Shown here: positions 9,103 to 16,511 of the stretch, one piece after another
How the letters are laid out: every line of letters starts with the position of its first letter
How positions within the stretch are numbered: position 1 is the first letter of the stretch
Source of the DNA: Streptomyces sp. NBC_00390
Lineage (GTDB): Bacteria; Actinomycetota; Actinomycetes; Streptomycetales; Streptomycetaceae
Direction: 5' to 3'
Assembly: GCF_036057275.1 (NCBI RefSeq)
Contig: NZ_CP107945.1
Span: 1,426,001 to 1,490,000, forward strand
Length of the DNA stretch: 64,000 nucleotides
Notes under the pieces: model-generated
Database searches by the model: none
What the model was told of the DNA's origin: nothing
What the model saw: only the letters and a program-made list of their open reading frames with translations
Position numbers and translations under genes: made by a program

Positions 9103-10509
9103 CTAGTTCAGGTATTGGCAGGTGGAGCGGGGGGTGTAGACGCCGTGACCGGCCCGACCGGTGAACTCGCGCTGGTCGATGACGGCTTCACCGCGCGACA
9201 GCACGGTCTCCACCTGGCCGGTGACGGTCCTGCCCTCGTACGCCGAGTAGTCGACGTTCATGTGGTGGGTGGCGGCGGAGAGGGTCTGCTCGGCGTGCGG
9301 GTCGTAGATGACGACATCGGCGTCCGCGCCCGGCGCGATGGTGCCCTTCTTCGGGTAGAGGCCGAACATCCGGGCCGGGGTCGCGCAGGCGATCTCGATC
9401 CAGCGGCGGCGGCTGATGTGCCCGTCGACGACGGCCTGGTGGAGCAGGTCCATCCGGTTCTCCACGCCGGGCAGCCCGTTGGGGATCTTGGAGAAGTCGC
9501 CACGGCCGAGCTCCTTCTGCCCGGAGAAGCAGAACGGGCAGTGGTCGGTGGAGACGACCTGGAGGTCGTTCGTGCGCAGTCCGCGCCACAGGGCGGCCTG
9601 GTGCTCACGGGGCCGCAGCGGCGTGGAACAGACGTACTTGGCGCCCTCGAAGTCCGGCTCGGCAAGGTTGTCGGTGGACAGGAACAGGTACTGCGGACAG
9701 GTCTCGCCGAAGACGGGAAGCCCCTTGTCCCGGGCGGCGGCGAGTTCGGCCACGGCTTCCTCGGCCGAGACGTGCACGACGTAGAGCGGGGCGCCGGCGA
9801 CCCGGGCGAGCTGGATGGCGCGATGGGTGGCCTCGGCCTCCAGCAGGACCTTGCGCACCTCGCCGTGGTAGCGGGGGTCGGTCTCCCCGCGGGCGAGGGC
9901 CTGCTCGACGAGCACGTCGATGGCGATGCCGTTCTCGGCATGCATCATGATCAGCCCGCCGTTGGTGGACGAACGCTGCATGGCGCGCAGGATCTGCCCG
10001 TCGTCGCTGTAGAAGACGCCTGGATAGGCCATGAAGAGCTTGAAGGAGGTGATGCCCTCCTCCACCAGCAGGTCCATCTCCTTGAGCGACGACTGGTTGA
10101 CGTCGGAGAGGATCATGTGGAAGGCGTAGTCGATGGCGCAGTTGCCGTCGGCCTTGGCGTACCAGGCGTCCAGCCCTTCGCGCAGGGAGTGGCCCATGCT
10201 CTGCACGGCGAAGTCGACGATGGTGGTGGTGCCGCCCCAGGCGGCGGCGCGGGTTCCGGTCTCGAAGGTGTCGGAGGCGGACGTGCCGCCGAACGGCAGC
10301 TCCATGTGGGTGTGAGCGTCGACACCGCCCGGGATGACGTACTTGCCCGCGGCGTCGATCGTGCGGTCCGCCGTCCATGTCCCGGCGGCCGCGGTGCCAT
10401 GGGCGGCGAGGGCGGCGATCCGCCCGTCCTCGATCAGCACGTCGGCATGGATCTCGTCGGCGGCGGTGATGACCAGTCCGCCGCGGATCAGGGTGCGGGT
10501 ACTGCTCAT
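9103..10509 (-). CDS. hydA: dihydropyrimidinase / D-hydantoinase
   Basis: 468 residues; ATG 10509 is preceded by AGGGAG. It is a cyclic amidohydrolase with the metal site GGVDAHTHMELPFGG (HxH), the bridging Lys region (EGITSFKLFMAYPG), His ligands in MMHAEN and YVVHVSA, and the late Asp in STDHCPF. It opens 5,6-dihydrouracil or dihydrothymine (or 5-substituted hydantoins) to N-carbamoyl amino acids. The next enzyme, beta-ureidopropionase, is encoded first in the same operon. No allantoinase-specific features; the allantoinase of this window is at 40156-41511. Confidence 0.93.
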   Translation of the reverse strand: MSSTRTLIRGGLVITAADEIHADVLIEDGRIAALAAHGTAAAGTWTADRTIDAAGKYVIPGGVDAHTHMELPFGGTSASDTFETGTRAAAWGGTTTIVDFAVQSMGHSLREGLDAWYAKADGNCAIDYAFHMILSDVNQSSLKEMDLLVEEGITSFKLFMAYPGVFYSDDGQILRAMQRSSTNGGLIMMHAENGIAIDVLVEQALARGETDPRYHGEVRKVLLEAEATHRAIQLARVAGAPLYVVHVSAEEAVAELAAARDKGLPVFGETCPQYLFLSTDNLAEPDFEGAKYVCSTPLRPREHQAALWRGLRTNDLQVVSTDHCPFCFSGQKELGRGDFSKIPNGLPGVENRMDLLHQAVVDGHISRRRWIEIACATPARMFGLYPKKGTIAPGADADVVIYDPHAEQTLSAATHHMNVDYSAYEGRTVTGQVETVLSRGEAVIDQREFTGRAGHGVYTPRSTCQYLN

Positions 10510-10543
10510 TGCTGGTGCGCTCCCTATCTGTACGTACGGTCGG

Positions 10544-11824
10544 CTACGCGCTGCGCAGGGCCTGTTCGAGGATCGATGCGCCTTCCTCGGCCTCGGCCAC
10601 GGTCAGCGAGAGGGGCGGTGCGATACGCAGCGCGCTCGTGTTGTGGCCGCCGCCCTTGCCGATCAGCAGCCCGCTCTCGCGCGCGGCTTCCATGACCCTG
10701 GTCGCGGCCGCCGGGTCGGCCTCGTCGGTGCCGGGCCGCACCAGCTCGATGCCGATCATCAGCCCGCGCCCGCGCACCTCCCGTACGGCCGGCAGACCGG
10801 CGCCGATCGCGCGCAGCCGCTCGATCAGCAGTCCGCCGACCCTTCGGGCGTTGCCCTGGAGGTCGTGCTCGAGCAGATACGTGAGGTTGGCGATGCCCGC
10901 GGCCATGGTGACGGGGCTGCCGCCGAAGGTGGAGATGGAGTTGGCGTCCATGCAGTTCATGATTTCGGCGCGGCCGACGACGCCGCCGATGGACATTCCG
11001 TTGCCGATGCCCTTGGCGAAGGTGAGCAGGTCCGGCGGGCCGTTCCTGTCGTGCGCCTGCCAGCCCCAGAAGTGGTCGCCGGTGCGGCCCCAGCCGGTCT
11101 GCACCTCGTCGGAGATCCACAGGATTCCGTGGCGGTCGAGAACTTCGCGGAAGGCGGCGTAGAGGCCGTCGGGCGGTGCGGTGAAGCCGCCTACGCCCTG
11201 GACGGGTTCGGCGATCAGTGCGGCAACGTCGCGGGTGTGCCCGAGCAGGTCCTCGAGGTCGGCGACGCACGCCTCGATGAACTGGGCGTCCGACAAGTGC
11301 GCGAAGGGCCCGCGGGTCCGGACACCGCCGTGCACGTACAGCGTCTGCAGGGGGGACAGGCTGGTCGGGGACCAGGACTGGTTGCCGGTGATGGAGACGG
11401 CCGAGAAGGACCGGCCGTGGTAGCTGTTGCGCATCGCCAGGATCTGGTTGGAGCGGCGGTGGCCGGTGGCGAGCAGCAGCGCGGTGTCGTTGGCCTCGGT
11501 GCCGGAGGTGGTGAAGAAGACGCGGGCGTCGGGGATGCCGGACAGGGCGGTGATCCGCTCGGCGAGCTCCACCATCGGGCGGTTGAGGTAGAGGGTGGAG
11601 GTGTGGATGATCCGCCCGGCCTGCTCGCTCACCGCCTTGGTGACCTCGGGCAGGGCGTGCGCGGTCATGGTGGTGAGGATGCCGCCGAAGAAATCGAGGT
11701 AGCGGTTGCCGTCCGCGTCCCAGACATGGCGGCCCTCGCCATGGGTGATCTCGATGGGCTGCTTGTAGTAGAGGGCGACCCAGTCGGGGATGACGGCCTT
11801 GTGCCGGTCGAACAGATGGGTCAC
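10544..11824 (-). CDS. class III PLP aminotransferase (probable beta-alanine or omega-amino acid transaminase)
   Basis: 426 residues. The chosen start is GTG 11824, whose GTGA overlaps the stop of the upstream beta-ureidopropionase gene by four bases. Fold-type I class III features: FFTTSGTEANDTALLLA, WISDEVQTGWGRTG with the Asp that contacts PLP, and LTFAKGIGNG with the Schiff-base Lys. In the operon it would remove the amino group from beta-alanine or 3-aminoisobutyrate released by the ureidopropionase, giving the semialdehyde. No semialdehyde dehydrogenase is next to it. Amino acceptor (pyruvate or 2-oxoglutarate) not readable. Confidence 0.88.
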   Translation of the reverse strand: MTHLFDRHKAVIPDWVALYYKQPIEITHGEGRHVWDADGNRYLDFFGGILTTMTAHALPEVTKAVSEQAGRIIHTSTLYLNRPMVELAERITALSGIPDARVFFTTSGTEANDTALLLATGHRRSNQILAMRNSYHGRSFSAVSITGNQSWSPTSLSPLQTLYVHGGVRTRGPFAHLSDAQFIEACVADLEDLLGHTRDVAALIAEPVQGVGGFTAPPDGLYAAFREVLDRHGILWISDEVQTGWGRTGDHFWGWQAHDRNGPPDLLTFAKGIGNGMSIGGVVGRAEIMNCMDANSISTFGGSPVTMAAGIANLTYLLEHDLQGNARRVGGLLIERLRAIGAGLPAVREVRGRGLMIGIELVRPGTDEADPAAATRVMEAARESGLLIGKGGGHNTSALRIAPPLSLTVAEAEEGASILEQALRSA

Positions 11825-12663
11825 GGCTGCACCAGCCCGTCGTAGGCGTCGGGGCGCCGGTCGCGGTAGAACGCCCACTGCTGGCGTACGACGTCGATCA
11901 GGTCGAAGTCGAGGTCGCGGACGAGGAGTTCCTCGGCCTTGTCACTGGCGGTCTCGCCGACGAACTGCCCGCGGGGGTCGACGAAGTAGCTCGTCCCGTA
12001 GAAGTCGTTGTCGCCGTACTCCTCCTGGCCGACGCGGTTGATCGCGGCGATGAAGTACTCGTTGGCGACGGCGGCCGCGGGCTGCTCCAACTGCCAGAGG
12101 TAGGCGGAAAGGCCGCGCGAGGTGGCGGACGGGTTGTAGACCAACTGTGCGCCTTGCAGACCGAGTTGGCGCCAGCCCTCGGGGAAGTGGCGGTCGTAGC
12201 AGATATATACGCCGACCTTGCCGACCGCCGTGTCGAACACGGGCCAGCCGGCGTTGCCGGGCCTGAAGTAGTACTTTTCCCAGAAGCCTTTGACCTGCGG
12301 AATGTGGTGCTTGCGGTACTTGCCGAGGTACGTGCCGTCGGCGTCGATCACGGCGGCGGTGTTGTAGTAGAAGCCCGCCCCCTCGATCTCGAAGACCGGA
12401 ACCACGATCACCATGCCGGTCTCGCGGGCGAGTTCCTGCATCCGTCGGACGGTCGGACCGTCCGGGACGGGCTCGGCCCAGCGGTAGTGCTCGGGCTCCT
12501 GGACCTGGCAGAAGTAGGGGGCGTTGAAGACCTCTTGGAATCCGATCACCTTGGCGCCCTGCCGGGCCGCCTCACGGGCGTGTTCCTCATGTTTGGCAAT
12601 CATCGATTCGGTGTCGCCCGTCCAGGTGGCCTGGACCAGAGCTGCGCGTACGACATTGGCCAT
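11821..12663 (-). CDS. nitrilase-superfamily beta-ureidopropionase-like hydrolase
   Basis: 280 residues; ATG 12663 is chosen because AGGAG sits 8 bases upstream. The carbon-nitrogen hydrolase triad is visible: Glu in VIGFQEVFNAP, Lys in KYRKHHIP, Cys in GVYICYDRHFPEG. The HHIPQVKGFWEKYYF segment after the Lys is typical of N-carbamoyl-beta-alanine/N-carbamoylputrescine hydrolases. In this operon the substrate is most likely N-carbamoyl-beta-alanine made by dihydropyrimidinase, yielding beta-alanine, CO2 and NH3. It is the first gene of a five-gene operon with promoter and operator-like repeats immediately upstream. Confidence 0.88.
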   Translation of the reverse strand: MANVVRAALVQATWTGDTESMIAKHEEHAREAARQGAKVIGFQEVFNAPYFCQVQEPEHYRWAEPVPDGPTVRRMQELARETGMVIVVPVFEIEGAGFYYNTAAVIDADGTYLGKYRKHHIPQVKGFWEKYYFRPGNAGWPVFDTAVGKVGVYICYDRHFPEGWRQLGLQGAQLVYNPSATSRGLSAYLWQLEQPAAAVANEYFIAAINRVGQEEYGDNDFYGTSYFVDPRGQFVGETASDKAEELLVRDLDFDLIDVVRQQWAFYRDRRPDAYDGLVQP

Positions 12664-12694
12664 GAGTTGCTCCTTCGACGGGCCGTCAAGAGCT

Positions 12695-12754
12695 CTACGC
12701 ACGTAGATGCGATGCGTAGGAGGAGAACGTAAGCCCCGTCACACACTGGGGCAA
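12695..12754 (-). promoter_or_regulatory. promoter and operator-like repeats of the pyrimidine operon
   Basis: On the minus strand a -35-like TTGCCC (12754-12749) and a -10-like TACGTT (12731-12726) are 17 bases apart. Downstream, between the presumed transcription start and the ATG at 12663, lie CTACGCACGTAG (12695-12706, a 5-2-5 inverted repeat) and a further TGCGTAG half-site (12713-12719), inverted to CTACGCA at 12695. Three related half-sites in 25 bases suggest repressor binding. No regulator gene is adjacent. Confidence 0.5.
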
Positions 12755-12824
12755 GACCATCGCCATTAACCCGCAGAGTCGATCATGTTTCACACTCGAG
12801 CGGTCCACACCGGTCGATCCACTG

Positions 12825-14357
12825 TCAGAGATGACCTGCAACGCGTAGTGCATGGACAACGTCCCGCTCCCGTGCCGTGGATACGGCACGCGCGGCGGCC
12901 AGCACCTGCGGGACCAGCCGCGCCGGGTCGCGGTCAGGGACCCTGGCGGCATCCTCCGCGCTGCGGACCTGCACGAACGCGGCGAGCAGCGCACCGCCCC
13001 GGGCGGCCAGGCCCTCGTCCTCGAGGGCGATGACGGCACCGGCGATCTCGTCGGCGGAGCGGGAGACGCCCTGGCGCAGGAGCTGATGGCCGTCGTCGCT
13101 GCGGCCGGCCGCGGCAAGCGCGTCGGCGGCCGCGGCAAGCCGTGCCGCGGGCTGCGACGCCACCTCCCACAACAGCGTGGCCCAGTCGGCGGCGAGACCG
13201 GAGCGGTGCAGTTCACCGGCGAGGGCCGGCAGCCAGGAGGCGGGCCGGGCGGCGGCCTCGCAGATCACGGCGTGGGCCTCACCGCCGCGCCCTTCGGCCC
13301 GCAGCCGCCCGAGCGCGGCGACGGTCTCGCGCGCGGAGCGGGAGGCGCCTGCGGGGGCGACGACCGGGGCGGGTGCGGCATGCTCCGCCGCGGCTGCGGC
13401 CCCGCCGAAGCGCGCCCCACGGGGAACGTCGTCCGCCACCGGAAGAACGGGCACGGGCTGCACCACCGCCTCCTCCGCCTGCTCCTCGACTCCGGCGAAC
13501 CGGGCCCCGCGCGGACGGCGGCGCTTCTTGGCGCGGGGCGGCTCGGGTGCGGGGCGGTCCTGCGTCCCGCCGGGCGGATGAGGCTCGACGGCCGCGAACT
13601 CCGCCCGGCCGGCACGGTCGTGGGCGTCGGCCACGGGCCCGAACCCCTCCTCGGCCGCGACGGACCTTGCGGTTGCCCCGCCCGGGTGCGCGTACGCGTC
13701 GGCGGCCCGGACGCCATCCTGGGGCGAGGCGTCGGGACTCGCTCCGTACGCGGCGGGGGCGGCCGGCCGGAGCCGGTGGCCGGGCCCGGGAGCCGCGCCG
13801 GCGCCGGCCGGGTGCTGTGCCCGGTCCGGCGGGGCAGCGGGCGGCTCGGGCCTAGCGAGAGCTGCCTGCCGGGAGCGCAGCTCCATGATGCGTGCCGTCG
13901 CGCGCACGTGGTCGTCGCGCGTCCAGGACAGCTCATGGGCGTACTGCTCCGCCGCCGGTGCGCCCTCGGCCTCCGCGCCGAGCAGCCGTATCAGCTCCTC
14001 GGCGCGGCCCTGCGCATACGTCTGCTCCCTGAGCATGAGCTCCAGCCGTTCCGCCAGCGCCTCGCGGCCGCCGGGCAGCCGGTCGTGGGCCGCCGCGGCG
14101 GACGCCTGAAGCCGGCTCGCCCGCACCGACTCCTGCTGCACGAAGGCGGGCCCGCGCTCGGCGGCCAGATCCTGGAGCAGCGATTCGACCACGTCCCAGG
14201 GCGGGATCTCCACGCCGTCCAGACAGGCCTGCATGCCATCGGGGTCACGTTGCCAGAAGATCCCGTACCAGCCGCCGGACCGGTCGAGCAGCGCGACCAG
14301 TTCCTTCAGGTACCGCGCGAACACCCCGACATCCGCCGGGAGTTGATGCACCATCAT
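12825..14357 (-). CDS. conserved actinobacterial protein of unknown function, Ala/Pro-rich linker
   Basis: About 510 residues from ATG 14357; the start is uncertain, since an ATG follows immediately and no strong ribosome site is present. Three parts: a folded N-terminal region of about 150 residues rich in Leu, Trp and Glu (PPWDVVESLLQDLAAERG), a long Pro/Ala/Gly-rich linker containing two copies of a basic RGARFxG motif (RPRGARFAG and VPRGARFGG), and a C-terminal helical region of about 170 residues whose Leu/Ala pattern resembles tandem helical repeats. No signal peptide or membrane segment. I do not recognise the family. It lies upstream of the pyrimidine operon on the same strand, with a separate promoter between. 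Confidence 0.7.
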   Translation of the reverse strand: MMVHQLPADVGVFARYLKELVALLDRSGGWYGIFWQRDPDGMQACLDGVEIPPWDVVESLLQDLAAERGPAFVQQESVRASRLQASAAAAHDRLPGGREALAERLELMLREQTYAQGRAEELIRLLGAEAEGAPAAEQYAHELSWTRDDHVRATARIMELRSRQAALARPEPPAAPPDRAQHPAGAGAAPGPGHRLRPAAPAAYGASPDASPQDGVRAADAYAHPGGATARSVAAEEGFGPVADAHDRAGRAEFAAVEPHPPGGTQDRPAPEPPRAKKRRRPRGARFAGVEEQAEEAVVQPVPVLPVADDVPRGARFGGAAAAAEHAAPAPVVAPAGASRSARETVAALGRLRAEGRGGEAHAVICEAAARPASWLPALAGELHRSGLAADWATLLWEVASQPAARLAAAADALAAAGRSDDGHQLLRQGVSRSADEIAGAVIALEDEGLAARGGALLAAFVQVRSAEDAARVPDRDPARLVPQVLAAARAVSTARERDVVHALRVAGHL

Positions 14358-14453
14358 CGCCGCCCCTGCCCCACTGCCGACTGGACCCGTCCGATCCCGA
14401 GGAACCGGAGGCATTCGATCGCAGCAAGGTTACGGACAGGCTACGCAGTGTTT

Positions 14454-14834
14454 TCAGAACGTGACCGCAATGCCGGTGTGCGGTCTTTTGCCCAGCCGGA
14501 CGATCATCGCGGGCCAGTCGACGATCCAGAACTGCCAGGTGTACTTACGGGCCAGGAGTCTGCGCACCGCCGCGGTGCCCTCCTGGTCCAGCAGCCGCGC
14601 CGTTCCCTCCGCAGTAGGCGCGCCCTCGGCGATGTTGCCCCGTGCGTCGCACACCGTGATCACCACGCGGCTGTCGTTGCGCAGGCGCCTCACTTTCCAC
14701 GAGTCCGTCCGTGTCCACACGAACAGCTCATCACCGTCCACCGCGAACCACACGGGCGTGGCCACCCCGGTCCCGTTCTTGCGGAACGTGGTGACGCTGA
14801 CGTACCTGGCGCTGGCGAACTTCTCGGCACTCAC
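14454..14834 (-). CDS. PPOX class F420-dependent oxidoreductase
   Basis: 126 residues with a split-barrel flavin/F420-binding fold pattern: TTFRKNGTGVATPVWFAVDGDELFV, then a Lys/Arg-rich VRRLRNDSRV that would contact the deazaflavin phosphate. Small Streptomyces proteins of this kind reduce or bind F420 rather than oxidise pyridoxamine phosphate; the exact substrate is unknown. It stands alone between the unknown protein and a VOC gene, all on the minus strand. Confidence 0.85.
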   Translation of the reverse strand: MSAEKFASARYVSVTTFRKNGTGVATPVWFAVDGDELFVWTRTDSWKVRRLRNDSRVVITVCDARGNIAEGAPTAEGTARLLDQEGTAAVRRLLARKYTWQFWIVDWPAMIVRLGKRPHTGIAVTF

Positions 14835-14923
14835 GCTGCGAAGCGTACGTCAGCCCTTGCCGTGGGCGTCACGGGACGCCATGAGGCGTCCAGAAGGGCC
14901 CGAATGCAGGTGGGCCCTGGGCG

Positions 14924-15271
14924 TCAGCGGTGGCTCAGCACGTTGACCACCCGGTCGTCGGGGTCACGGACGAAGAAGCGGCGCACTCCCCACGGCTCGT
15001 CCTGGAGCGGGTGGACGATCTCCGCGCCACGCTCCCGCAGCGCCACGTAGGCGGCGTCCACGTCGTCCACCTCCACGCTCATGTCAGGCGTCACCGGTGC
15101 GGTCCTGTCCCCGGTCATGATGCCGACCTGCGCCGCCGGGTGGGCCGGGGAGGCGAGGGTCACGATCCAGCCGTGGTTCATGACTTCCTCGAAGCCCAGC
15201 AGATCGTAGAACTCCCGGCTCCTGTGCATGTCGTGGGTCCGGATGTTGGGCACCACTCGGCGAACGGTCAT
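14924..15271 (-). CDS. VOC superfamily (glyoxalase/bleomycin-resistance fold) protein
   Basis: 115 residues with two beta-alpha-beta-beta-beta units. The first starts VVPNIRTHDMHRSREFYDLLGFE, the second SVEVDDVDAAYVALRERGAE, ending in WGVRRFFVRDPDDRVVNV. This fold includes lyases, dioxygenases and antibiotic-binding proteins. A His in MNHGWIV and the final Asp/Val region are where metal ligands usually lie, but a full set is not evident. No operon partner suggests its substrate. Confidence 0.85.
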   Translation of the reverse strand: MTVRRVVPNIRTHDMHRSREFYDLLGFEEVMNHGWIVTLASPAHPAAQVGIMTGDRTAPVTPDMSVEVDDVDAAYVALRERGAEIVHPLQDEPWGVRRFFVRDPDDRVVNVLSHR

Positions 15272-15361
15272 CGACGGCTCCAGAGGAAGGCAGACAGGTG
15301 CTCACGTCTCGTCACATGCACTTCGACACCCACACCTTCGCACATGTATTCGATAAATGCT

Positions 15362-16399
15362 CTAGCGGCTCTTGACGAAGTTCTTCGCGAGGCGCTCACC
15401 GAGGGTGACGGCCGCGCCATGGCTCTCGATCGGCGACGCCTTCGAGTTCTTGAAGACGATGTACGTGACCCCCGAAGGAGTCCCGCCCGTGGCGGGGTTC
15501 GGGGCGATGCCCAGCGCCTTCGCCGTGGCGTACGACGCCTCGCCGATGATCCCCGTGGGGCCCGTGTCGCCCACGACCGCGTACTGCACCTTGCCGCGGT
15601 ACACGACGGCCGCGACCGAACCGCCTCGGATGCCGGACGACTTGTAGTTCCAGATCGTGCTGGGCGTGGGCACCACGATGAAGGGCAGTTTCTCGGCGTT
15701 CAGGTAGGCGCCGTCGGACTGCAGGAAGGCGGTCGCCTCCTGGAAGGACGGATCGGTCCGGCGGTTGCAGCGCGTGGTGCGCCGGCCGTCGCAGTCGATG
15801 TCCATGTCCGCCTTCCAGAACACGGCGTTCCCGGCATCGCAGACGGGGATGCTCGCCGAGGCCTTCTGGTCGGTGCGGTACTTGCCCTTGGAGATCTGCT
15901 TGCACTTCGCGACCTTCGCCAGCAGCTGGGCCGCGGTCACCGACCCTTCGGCGGCCTCGGGAAGGCCGGGCTGCTCCGGGGTCTCGGGAACACCGGGCGC
16001 ACCGGGCGCACCGGAAACGCCGGGAACATCAGGGGCATCGGGAACATCGGGGGGCTCAGGAACTCCGGGAACATCGCCGAGCTCGAGCGCCTCAGGAAAC
16101 CCCGGGAGATCACTGGGCTCGGGAACGGGGAGCCCGGGGACATCGGCGGACTCTTCCCCCCTTGCAGACACGGGGACCTCAGCAGTCTCGGCGAGTCCAG
16201 CAGCCGCAACAGCCTCGGCGGCCGCCGTAGCCTCGCCGAATTCGTCCGGAGGCGCCGCCCCGGTGCGGTGGGCGGCGCCGGCGGGGTCGGGCGGCGGCAT
16301 CGCCGGAGCGGCGGCCGCCGGCAGGGCGGTCACAGCGAGCAGGGCAACGCCGCCGGTGCCGGCAAGGACGGCTTGGAGAGCAACATGTCGAATACGCAC
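15362..16399 (-). CDS. secreted GH75 chitosanase with Pro/Gly-rich linker
   Basis: 345 residues from GTG 16399 (AAAGG seven bases upstream). A signal peptide with basic start (VRIRH) and hydrophobic core ends in ALPAAAAP. Then comes a low-complexity linker of about 100 residues built from PGxPE/DVPGxP units, and from about residue 150 a GH75 domain: VFWKADMDIDCDG, TDPSFQEATAF, a VVVY/AVVGDTGP segment and IGEASYATAKALG, which carry the acidic residues used for catalysis in this family. Four Cys residues sit near the domain start (KCKQISK, SIPVCDAG, DIDCDG, TRCNRR), suggesting disulphides. It would cleave chitosan outside the cell. GH75 is best known from fungi. Confidence 0.88.
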   Translation of the reverse strand: MRIRHVALQAVLAGTGGVALLAVTALPAAAAPAMPPPDPAGAAHRTGAAPPDEFGEATAAAEAVAAAGLAETAEVPVSARGEESADVPGLPVPEPSDLPGFPEALELGDVPGVPEPPDVPDAPDVPGVSGAPGAPGVPETPEQPGLPEAAEGSVTAAQLLAKVAKCKQISKGKYRTDQKASASIPVCDAGNAVFWKADMDIDCDGRRTTRCNRRTDPSFQEATAFLQSDGAYLNAEKLPFIVVPTPSTIWNYKSSGIRGGSVAAVVYRGKVQYAVVGDTGPTGIIGEASYATAKALGIAPNPATGGTPSGVTYIVFKNSKASPIESHGAAVTLGERLAKNFVKSR

Positions 16400-16511
16400 A
16401 AGGAGACCTTTCTGTCCGGAAGGCTCCCTACCCGCCGAGGGCACGACCCCTCTCCGATCGGCCGCCGGACGGGTTACGGCCCCGGGCACTGTCCCGGGAC
16501 CGTGACCGCGG

